NCBI GenBank assembly: GCA_025370845.1
Contig: JAMXFF010000031.1
Location: 1 to 64,000, forward strand
Reading direction: 5' to 3'
Length of the DNA stretch: 64,000 nt
Source: Laspinema palackyanum D2a
GTDB lineage: Bacteria; Cyanobacteriota; Cyanobacteriia; Cyanobacteriales; Laspinemataceae
A model generated the notes under the pieces. The model had not been told where the DNA came from and did not search any database. It saw only the letters and a list, made by a program, of their open reading frames with translations. Position numbers and translations under genes: made by a program. The stretch's first letter is position 1; each line of letters starts with the position of its first letter. Shown piece after piece: positions 47,135-54,936 of this stretch.

Positions 47135-48907
47135 ATGGCAATTTGGATTCTGACAATTGGTGATAGCGACGTTCAACTCAACACCGATGACACTTGGCAA
47201 GATTTGTACCATGAGGTTATCGAAGAAGATGAAGATTCTATTTTAGCAGAATGCGAAGATTTGGGAAATACTCCCCCCGAAGATAAAATAACAAAACTGT
47301 ATCCCGTTCCAGCAAGGGCGCTAGGATTAGTCTATCAACAAGACCTTTTGGAGGAGCATTGGGATGAGTTAGTATTTCCTTTACTGGATACCTTTATTCG
47401 AGAATTTTCTCAAAATTTAGAGAGGCCCAATTTCGTCCTAATTCTGCTAACCGACCAAACCAATATTTTTACAGACCGTCAAAAAGAACATATTGACTGC
47501 CCATTTTGGCAAGATACTGTAGAACTTAAAACCATCATTAGCTATTACTTTTCTAAACATCCTGGAATCGAACCCATATTTTTGACGATAAAGCCTCAAC
47601 CCAATAGCCATAGCAAGGTCATGAAAGGGATAGATAATTGGGAGGAAATGTTAAATCTAGTTGACCAAACCTTAAACAAAGCTCTCAATGATAATAAAAT
47701 CAATCCTCAAACTGAACTAGCCTACGTCAGCCACCAAGCGGGAACGCCTGCGATTTCTTCTGCACTCCAATTTATCACCATTAGTCAGTTTAAGTCCGTC
47801 AAATTTTTGGTTAGTAATCGCTTTTATAGTGACGAGTATGAACTGCAATCCTATCCTACCATCATCGAAAGTTCTAACTACTGGCGAGGGTTACAAATTC
47901 AAAGGGCAAAACGTTTGATTGAAGCAGGTCAACCCGCTGCTGCCTTAGAAATTATTCACGATTTGCCTGATATTAGCTTAGGTATTATAGACCAATTGAA
48001 AGGTCTGGCCAATCGGTTCAATATGAAAGCAAATCAAGATGCTTCAGGAAACGTCACTGATATCTCAAAGGAATTTGAACTGGATGTTGCTGCCAGTCGG
48101 ATTGTAGATGCCCTTGATTTAGTCGAAATTTTACTGAGAAATGAAAGTTATGCCCTCGCAATCACAATTTTAGCAGCGGCTCATGAAACATTTTTAAAAG
48201 CAGCAATATTGCATTTGGTTTCTGAACTATCCAAGAAACTAGAGATTATTGAATTTCAGGGTAATCTGATTCAGCTTCTTTTGATAGAACTGCTGATTTG
48301 GGACAATCGTGGATTGTGCCTATCGTCAAAACAGGAGTTGCGTAAACTTCTAAAAAATAAAGGTCCTAAAAAGCATTTATCTGATTTTTCTACTTTTATT
48401 GATGCGGATGAGGAGCTATCTAGTTTAATTATTTTTCTTTCACCCCAACCCCACGATAAAGACTATTATAACTGGTCAAAGTATCTCAGTATTCCTAAAG
48501 ATGATACTAAAACGTGGACCTTAAATAACATTCACGAGAAACGCTATTTCGAGGTTAATAACCAGCGACTGGTGAAATGGCTGTGGAACTTTGATGCATT
48601 AAACGCTTCGTCACCTTGGAAACTGATGGAGTGGATGGGAACTCACAATCGCGATCGCGAACAAGACAAACGCAATCAACTGATGCACAATCTCCGAGGG
48701 GTCACGAAAGCTGAACTCAGCGGTTACTTGCAAGGTAATCCAGAAGAGAAAGATTTGGACAAAAACGAGGATATTGTCGAAATTTATGGCAAGTTCATCA
48801 AAAAACCGTTTCGCGAGGCTTTACACAAGGTGGGGTTGAGTAAAGACTGTTCTATGGACAATCAACTGCAAACCCACCTGAATGATTTAGCGTCACAATT
48901 GAAGTAA
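47135..48907 (+). CDS. CARF-HEPN ribonuclease (Csx1/Csm6 type)
   Basis: A 590-aa protein, the ancillary RNase of type III systems that is switched on by cyclic oligoadenylate. The N-terminal CARF domain starts IWILTIGDSDVQL and has the ligand-loop motif YVSHQAGTPAIS at 197-208. The C-terminal half is a HEPN domain with the catalytic R-x4-H as RNQLMH (R513, H518). It is the last gene of the cmr operon, 7 bases after the fusion gene, and is followed by a terminator. Confidence 0.88.
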   Translation: MAIWILTIGDSDVQLNTDDTWQDLYHEVIEEDEDSILAECEDLGNTPPEDKITKLYPVPARALGLVYQQDLLEEHWDELVFPLLDTFIREFSQNLERPNFVLILLTDQTNIFTDRQKEHIDCPFWQDTVELKTIISYYFSKHPGIEPIFLTIKPQPNSHSKVMKGIDNWEEMLNLVDQTLNKALNDNKINPQTELAYVSHQAGTPAISSALQFITISQFKSVKFLVSNRFYSDEYELQSYPTIIESSNYWRGLQIQRAKRLIEAGQPAAALEIIHDLPDISLGIIDQLKGLANRFNMKANQDASGNVTDISKEFELDVAASRIVDALDLVEILLRNESYALAITILAAAHETFLKAAILHLVSELSKKLEIIEFQGNLIQLLLIELLIWDNRGLCLSSKQELRKLLKNKGPKKHLSDFSTFIDADEELSSLIIFLSPQPHDKDYYNWSKYLSIPKDDTKTWTLNNIHEKRYFEVNNQRLVKWLWNFDALNASSPWKLMEWMGTHNRDREQDKRNQLMHNLRGVTKAELSGYLQGNPEEKDLDKNEDIVEIYGKFIKKPFREALHKVGLSKDCSMDNQLQTHLNDLASQLK

Positions 48908-48913
48908 TGTAAA

Positions 48914-48957
48914 ACCCCCGGCTGTCGTAACGAACCGGGGTGGAATTCTTTTTTTTC
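48914..48957 (+). terminator. Terminator of the cmr operon
   Basis: A CCCCGG/CCGGGG stem (48916-48921 and 48935-48940) is followed by GAATTC and a run of T (48948-48955). It lies 7 bases after the CARF-HEPN stop and separates it from the convergent small gene. Confidence 0.75.
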
Positions 48958-49191
48958 TTATTTGCGATCGTCATCGCGCTTGTTGCTGCGCTTAACGAAT
49001 CGTTTGACGCATTCGTGAATCCGACTAGCGTTTTGCACCGTCACAGTCTTATTGACCGTTAACTGGCAGCAAATCGAAGTCACTGGATCTGTTACAGCAG
49101 CCACAATGACTATCATGAGGGCAACCTCAACCAGCACCACAAGGATGCCATTCAAGTCATTTTTAGGGTTATTGTTTTCGGGTTTTTGCAT
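48958..49191 (-). CDS. Small single-pass membrane protein in the CRISPR region
   Basis: A 77-aa protein with a soluble start, one strong membrane helix (GILVVLVEVALMIVIVAAVT, about 15-34), two adjacent cysteines, and a basic tail (CVKRFVKRSNKRDDDRK). AGGAG lies 8 bases before the ATG, so it is probably real. It points away from cas2 on the same strand. Small membrane proteins occur as cyclic-oligoadenylate effectors in some type III loci, but no ligand domain is visible here. Confidence 0.55.
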   Translation of the reverse strand: MQKPENNNPKNDLNGILVVLVEVALMIVIVAAVTDPVTSICCQLTVNKTVTVQNASRIHECVKRFVKRSNKRDDDRK

Positions 49192-49447
49192 TGGGTAGTC
49201 TCCTGTAGCGCTTTCCCTGTAGTGGTTTTATCCACCCTAGGGGAACAACATATCTCTGTTCTTACGCTTGGGACTTCCTTTGCTTTGACCGACTTTTCCC
49301 TTTATCGATGACTGGCTGTTCTTCTATCGTATTCAACCCGATTTCAAATGTCAAGTCTTTCTCTAACAACTTGGAAATTCAACTGCCATTGGAGGGGGAA
49401 TCTCTAGCTCCAGTCCCGAGAGTGAGCAGGTACTCCCAATTGTCGCA

Positions 49448-49654
49448 CTAGAGATACTGGGTCCAAGGGCAACCGTCTGAATGCAAGTTAACCCTCCGCA
49501 GCCGGACTTGGCTGGGCGAACGTCTGCATATTTCCACGATAGTTTCTTGGGTGACTTCCCATTTTTGGTAGAACTCCCAGGAGGTCATGGAAAGCTGGCA
49601 TTGGCAATAGCTACGGATGATTCTTTGTTCCCGTTTTCCAATCGCTTGTGGCAT
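49448..49654 (-). CDS. Small protein coupled to cas2 (68 aa, unknown)
   Basis: The ATG at 49654 has TAGGAG 8 bases upstream, partly overlapping the cas2 stop region, and is preferred to an in-frame start at 49672. The protein is basic and helical (AIGKREQRIIRSYCQCQLSM, then TSWEFYQKWEVTQETIVEIC) and could be a minimal helix-turn-helix. Its tight linkage to cas2 suggests an adaptation-related or regulatory role. No family recognised. Confidence 0.5.
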   Translation of the reverse strand: MPQAIGKREQRIIRSYCQCQLSMTSWEFYQKWEVTQETIVEICRRSPSQVRLRRVNLHSDGCPWTQYL

Positions 49655-49664
49655 TCGGAATCTC

Positions 49665-49943
49665 CTAGGCAATAATTACCGGGTCATCAATGGCGAAGGT
49701 AGGTTGTATTCCGAGGATTTGGACTTTTTGGCGACAGTGGGCGGAAAGAGGATAAAATCTCAGTTGGTCTTGCCGTTTATTTAGCAGTTTGAACAGGCGC
49801 TTTTGGAGTTGGTCGTATTGGTTGTCATCTAGGACGGCTTCAAAAACTGATTTTTGCACTCGCATTCCGTAGGTTTCCAAAAGTTTGGCGACTCGGTTAC
49901 GGCGGTTGTCTTCTACGATGTCGTAGCAAATCAGATAGAACAT
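49665..49943 (-). CDS. cas2: Cas2 endoribonuclease-fold adaptation protein
   Basis: A 92-aa Cas2 with the ferredoxin-like start MFYLICYDIVEDNRRNRVAK, where the Asp is the conserved one, then YGMRVQKSVFEAVL, and the strand RFYPLSAHCRQKVQILG. Cas2 dimers scaffold Cas1 during spacer integration. It is 93 bases downstream of the standalone cas1 and is the only cas2 in the window, so it may serve both Cas1 proteins. Confidence 0.93.
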   Translation of the reverse strand: MFYLICYDIVEDNRRNRVAKLLETYGMRVQKSVFEAVLDDNQYDQLQKRLFKLLNKRQDQLRFYPLSAHCRQKVQILGIQPTFAIDDPVIIA

Positions 49944-50036
49944 GGGTTTCCAGTTTTTTCTCCTTCCCGGCAGGGGCGGCGAGGGGAGCCTGAGTGAATA
50001 GCTCCCTCACCGATTTGTGGGCTTGAGTTTAGGCGA

Positions 50037-51098
50037 TTAGAGGACGGGTACGGGTAGCAGAGATTCGCCTTGGGGTTGTGGGGCAGTTGCTGACGTGGAG
50101 ACGGGCTTGGGCGTCCACTTGAGCAGGGCAGGACGATAGGGGGTATCTAGGCACAAACTGCGCTGGTACTGGCGAATTTGATGACGGAGGCATTGGCGGT
50201 AGGTTTGGTTGCCGGTGACCAAGGTGGCTAGTTGTTGCTCCCAAGCCGCAATAAACTGATGCAGCGGTTGATGATGACCATTGCCATTGCCATTGCCGTT
50301 GCCATTGCCATTGCCATTGCCATTGCCATTGCCGTTGCCGTTGCCATTGTGAGTCGAATTCGTGTGAGACAGAACGAACTCCAGGGCGAGACGGTCCACT
50401 AGGATTACAGTCCAATCTAGGGTTAGGTCCCGCACAAGAGGCAGGTTTTCTCCATCGCTCAGGTGCAATCCGCCGAGGTTGGCATCCAGTCCGATTTCTA
50501 GCAGAAACCCTTGTCCGACTTGTTCTAACAAGGCTTGACCCAGATGCCAGAGGTTATCTACTGGCATGGCGGATTCTAGGGTGTTCAGCCAGAGCCACTC
50601 GCGCAAAGCCGGATAGTAAATTTGGTTGACCGTGGCCAGGTGGCTACGCAGTTGCGGAAGACTGGCGGCGGGAATTTCATCCAGGAAAAGCTCAATGGCC
50701 TCTAACGCAATTTCTACGGTGGGGCAAACGCACGAGTTAAGCGACAACAACAATGCGCGACGATTATGCAACGTGGCACTGACGATTCGTTCGGCGATGT
50801 TTTGCATGAACTCGGGGTCCCCAGCGCGTTGGAGTTGTTGGGTCAGATAAGGGGTATCCGAGTCCAGGTGAAGCCGTCCTAGATACCGACCCTCAGCATC
50901 CAGAAATAAGACGGGCAGAGCGTGGGAGAAAGCTAAGGCAGTGGCTTCTCCGGTGATTTCGCACCCGTGGAATAGGACGATGTGGCTCGTCATTTTCGCC
51001 AACACTCGCCGCTGCAATTGCTGATGATGCCACAACTCAAAAACTTGACGTTTGGCTTGCAGAATCGAACCGGGTTGGGTGAGGTAGATTGCGGTCAT
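50037..51098 (-). CDS. cas1: Divergent standalone Cas1 with (Asn-Gly)n insert, catalytic Glu missing
   Basis: A 353-aa Cas1. The N-terminal domain (VLAKMTSHIVLFHGCEITGE, GRYLGRLHLDSD) and the helical domain align with the RT-Cas1 in this window. The stretch LRGYEG that carries the first catalytic acid in RT-Cas1 is LRSHLA here. GGLHLSDGENLP keeps His and RDLTLDW keeps only one acid of DLMEEFR. Integrase activity is therefore doubtful. About 12 Asn-Gly pairs, coded by a hexamer repeat at 50280-50349, interrupt the C-terminal helical part. It precedes cas2 and lies next to array 3, sharing its upstream element with RT-cas1. Confidence 0.88.
   Translation of the reverse strand: MTAIYLTQPGSILQAKRQVFELWHHQQLQRRVLAKMTSHIVLFHGCEITGEATALAFSHALPVLFLDAEGRYLGRLHLDSDTPYLTQQLQRAGDPEFMQNIAERIVSATLHNRRALLLSLNSCVCPTVEIALEAIELFLDEIPAASLPQLRSHLATVNQIYYPALREWLWLNTLESAMPVDNLWHLGQALLEQVGQGFLLEIGLDANLGGLHLSDGENLPLVRDLTLDWTVILVDRLALEFVLSHTNSTHNGNGNGNGNGNGNGNGNGNGNGNGHHQPLHQFIAAWEQQLATLVTGNQTYRQCLRHQIRQYQRSLCLDTPYRPALLKWTPKPVSTSATAPQPQGESLLPVPVL
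50280..50349 (-). repeat. Hexamer microsatellite inside cas1
   Basis: About 12 copies of CCATTG/CCGTTG on the plus strand encode alternating Asn and Gly on the minus strand. Because the unit is six bases, copy-number changes keep the frame, so length variants of the protein are expected. Confidence 0.9.
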
Positions 51099-51140
51099 GG
51101 TTCCAGTTGAACGCTACATTTCCAGCATCGCAACTGAGTA

Positions 51141-51194
51141 TTTGCGTTCGTGTATGCCTTAGTCGGTGCAGTATATGACTTTTTATATGACTTG
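51141..51194 (-). promoter_or_regulatory. Conserved element upstream of standalone cas1
   Basis: Partner of 35257-35310. Identical at most positions, including TTTGCGTTC, TATGCCTT and the doubled TATGACTT. It starts about 43 bases upstream of the cas1 ATG. Confidence 0.7.
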
Positions 51195-51302
51195 TGGTCA
51201 AGGTATTGCAGGTTGACAATTTTGAGGGCTGGGAGAGGTTCTAGTTTGGACCCAACCCTAAACTGGACTCACTAGCACCCGCGATGGGAAGGCGATCGCT
51301 AC

Positions 51303-51332
51303 TCATTCCAGTTCCCAAGAAATGCAATGGGT
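51303..51332 (-). repeat. Degenerate CRISPR repeat beyond array 3
   Basis: ATTCCAGTTCCCAAGAAATG resembles the central repeat sequence and lies one repeat-spacer unit before the first annotated repeat, so it is probably an eroded trailer repeat. Confidence 0.4.
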
Positions 51333-51361
51333 TCGTGATATCGCTACTGGTATCACGATAG

Positions 51362-53741
51362 GTTTCCATTAATTCCACTTCCTAAGAAGTCTAGAGGGCC
51401 ACGCGCTATCCCTCCAGCAACGGGAAGGGTGGGAGAGCTGTTTCCATTAATTCCACTTCCTAAGAAGTGTACAGGAATAAGAAACCAAACATAATACTCT
51501 ACGCTTTTACTATGTGTGTTTCCATTAATTCCACTTCCTAAGAAGTGTACAGGGTCCTATTCAATATTGAATGGGATGAAAGATTAGAACCGTTTCCATT
51601 AATTCCACTTCCTAAGAAGTGTACAGGAAGACTTAGCTAACGATACACCTCATGAGGTTCTCCAAGCTATGTTTCCATTAATTCCACTTCCTAAGAAGTG
51701 TACAGGGAGCCGCATGAATCAAATCGAGTATATCGAGTTTCCGTTTCCATTAATTCCACTTCCTAAGAAGTGTACAGGTTTGAAGTGCTGGCCCGGGACA
51801 TAGGACTGAGGACTGGGTTTCCATTAATTCCACTTCCTAAGAAGTGTATAGGTTGATTAAAAGCGATGCCGATTTGCTCCATGCTGCCATGTTTCCATTA
51901 ATTCCACTTCCTAAGAAGTGTACAGGCCAATTACTTCAACGATTGGAACAGGTACAGCAGGAGTTTCCATTAATTCCACTTCCTAAGAAGTGTACAGGAG
52001 TTAGATGTTATAGCGGCGTCTATTGACGCAGAGATGGTTTCCATTAATTCCACTTCCTAAGAAGTGTACAGGTCTTGCTGAAAGTTACGGAGTAGTTTTT
52101 GCAGACACGTTTCCATTAATTCCACTTCCTAAGAAGTGTACAGGATGCTGCCAATATTATCAAGAATAAACGATACCAGCATCGTTTCCATTAATTCCAC
52201 TTCCTAAGAAGTGTACAGGTTGCTCAGTCTCGGTTGGTCGATTATGCCGGTGAGCAGTTTCCATTAATTCCACTTCCTAAGAAGTGTACAGGCTCAAGAA
52301 TCCAAGAAACTCGCGGACATGATTTTCGTGAAATGTTTCCATTAATTCCACTTCCTAAGAAGTGTACAGGAATGATAGCTGGTGTTGGGTTTTAGAGGAT
52401 TACACTCTTCCGTTTCCATTAATTCCACTTCCTAAGAAGTGTACAGGTGGGGTTAATTAATACACCTGAACTTCAAGCTCTTCATGGGTTTCCATTAATT
52501 CCACTTCCTAAGAAGTGTACAGGCTAACTGAGGCGGTAACCCCTAAGTCTGAGAAGAAAACCCTCAAACTAGAAAGTTTCCATTAATTCCACTTCCTAAG
52601 AAGTGTACAGGCATTGGCTCAGTCAAGATTGTCAAAATCGAACCCAAGTTTCCATTAATTCCACTTCCTAAGAAGTGTACAGGCAACCTCCATATTGAGT
52701 TAGCAAAGCTCAGTCATCAGTTTCCATTAATTCCACTTCCTAAGAAGTGTACAGGTTGGAGTAGTGGCTGATTGCCGTGGTAGTTACTCTGAACTAGAGT
52801 TTCCATTAATTCCACTTCCTAAGAAGTGTACAGGAACGGGATTATCGCTATCTGAAAGGGGAGCCAGATTGGTATTAGTTTCCATTAATTCCACTTCCTA
52901 AGAAGTGTACAGGCTTCCTCGATAATAAAGAGAAAGGTAGCTTCAGTCTATATGAGTTTCCATTAATTCCACTTCCTAAGAAGTGTACAGGATTCACTCA
53001 TCGAACGGGATGTGCTGACAATGGCCCTGTTTCCATTAATTCCACTTCCTAAGAAGTGTACAGGCGGAGTATATGGACGGTGAAAATGATACTCGTATCT
53101 GTACGTTTCCATTAATTCCACTTCCTAAAAAATGTACAGGCTGCATCTCCTAACGAGATTGAAATTCTTTTGACCATCCCTGTTTCCATTAATTCCAATT
53201 CCTAAGAAGTGTACAGGTTGCCAGGATACCTCAAGTGCAGGAAAGAAAGCAGGACTGTTTCCATTAATTCCACTTCCTAAGAAGTGTACAGGATTAGTCG
53301 AATGGGAGATTACTGCATAGTTACTACGTTTCCATTAATTCCACTTCCTAAGAAGTGTACAGGCTACACGAAAGTTAGGCTTTAACATTGAGGAAGAAGA
53401 TACTGTTTCCATTAATTCCACTTCCTAAGAAGTGTACAGGACTGTTCCTAACTTCAGTGCTTCTCAACGGTTACTATTAGGGTTTCCATTAATTCCACTT
53501 CCTAAGAAGTGTACAGGTATGTATGTCCCTGGAATAACAGATGGCGTCCTGGTTTTGAGTTTCCATTAATTCCACTTCCTAAGAAGTGTACAGGACTCAA
53601 TTAGGGCGTTTCAAAACTGGATCCGATTTTGGCGTTTCCATTAATTCCACTTCCTAAGAAGTGTACAGGTTTGAAACTATCATCATCGATTCCTCCCGTG
53701 GACTCGTTTCCATTAATTCCACTTCCTAAGAAGTGTACAGG
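51362..53741 (-). CRISPR. CRISPR array 3, 32 repeats and 31 spacers
   Basis: Repeats are 36 bases. In the crRNA orientation (minus strand) they contain CACTTCTTAGGAAGTG and end GGAATTAATGGAAAC as in arrays 1 and 2, but begin CCTGTA and differ in the loop. The leader end is on the right. The leftmost repeat is degenerate (CTAGAGG end), and mutant repeats occur near 51817, 53105 and 53182. Spacers are about 36-43 bases. Confidence 0.97.
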
Positions 53742-54431
53742 AGCCTTCATTATAACCCTTGCTGCGTGGGAAGTCCAGAGGCGGTTTGCGAGGCTCAGTA
53801 AAATTGTTGCTACACTGGTCATAAAAGCACCTCCATTTAAAACCTGAAACCCTTGCCCAGTAAGGCTGCGAGGCTCCCAACGAGTTTTGGTCGTTTCAGC
53901 GATTTTGACTGAGCCTCGCAAAGACTCCCAAAACGTAAGGGACCAACTTCGGGAAGGACAAAAGCCAGTGAACCCACTCGGGAAATGAACCAATCACAGA
54001 ACTAGGATACTCAGTAATCGCTAGACTCACCCCGAAGTTTCGACTCGGGCGGAACTGTGCCATTACCTCGGCGCTCGTTCAAAGAGTTTCTGCTGTAGGT
54101 TTATCGCTACATGAACAACGCAATGGTCTTGTCTCCCCCTGAATTAGTCCAACAACACCGACAATCTGCCCAGGATTTAACCGCCCGATGGGAATAGAGT
54201 GGGGGGAGCGTCCAATCAAATTTGGCGGGGGCATTTCTGGGCGATCGGTTTAGCGATGACCAATTTTTGAGCAAATTTTCCCAGGTTACAGGGTGTTTTC
54301 TATCTTCCTTAAAACTTTTTGTGAAAAAGGGTTTTGCCGATGTTTCGTAAAATCAACGGTTTGGATATTCCTCGCTATAGCGGGAGCTTTTTCGGAGTGG
54401 CGGTTGTTCATTCCTCGGTTTACATTCCCCA
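53742..54431 (-). promoter_or_regulatory. Leader of array 3 and following non-coding DNA
   Basis: Unrelated in sequence to the array 1/2 leader but similarly built: a motif GCGAGGCTC occurs at 53788-53796 and 53868-53876 and inverted at 53911-53919. A perfect 15-base inverted pair sits at 53785-53799 and 53908-53922. No gene was found from here to 54431. Confidence 0.6.
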
Positions 54432-54767
54432 TTAAAAATATTTGGCGATTTTTTTAATTTCCTCCGCCTGGAATTGGGCCAGCAACGCCAAAAGTGCGGT
54501 AAACGGGCAAGGAGTATTTGCAAAGGTCAAACCACTCCCCCATTTATCGATGCGCGACTCTAAGATAGGTTGGCCCGTGAACTTAGTCAAAACAGCCGCC
54601 AAAAATCGGAGACAGCGCGAGCGACGACCAGACCGAGCATTCAGTTTGTCACCGGCATGACGCAAGGGCAAAAATCGGTCACAAAATTCTTCCGGACTCA
54701 TCGTGGTCACTATGGGTTGGCTTGGCTGTTGAGTAGATTGATTGTTCCGGTTGGATACTGCGTACAT
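54432..54767 (-). CDS. Module protein A, copy 2 (111 aa, unknown)
   Basis: Starts MYAVSNRNNQSTQQPSQP at 54767 by comparison with copy 1; an in-frame extension upstream to 54836 is less likely because CAGGAG precedes 54767. It differs from the copy at 22581-22916 at few positions. No domain recognised. It follows the coiled-coil gene, as in copy 1. Confidence 0.65.
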   Translation of the reverse strand: MYAVSNRNNQSTQQPSQPIVTTMSPEEFCDRFLPLRHAGDKLNARSGRRSRCLRFLAAVLTKFTGQPILESRIDKWGSGLTFANTPCPFTALLALLAQFQAEEIKKIAKYF

Positions 54768-54936
54768 AGAAAAATCTCCTGATTTGAGGGGAATAATTAG
54801 CGGATATTTTTTGGGTAGCTTAAGATTGATAGCCACCTCAAAGCATCACCTAAAATGCCTTAATAGGCTCGGGGTGTGAGGCAATTATTATCTGAGTTTT
54901 ATCTCAGCTAAGAAAATGTTGAGGCTCTGAACTGTT

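Noticed and set aside
50029..50415. Minus-strand frame with Gln-Trp/Gln-Arg repeats
   Set aside because: An out-of-frame reading of the Asn-Gly hexamer repeat inside cas1.
51844..53993. Open frames inside array 3 and its leader
   Set aside because: Repeat translations (FPLIPLPKKCTG type) only.
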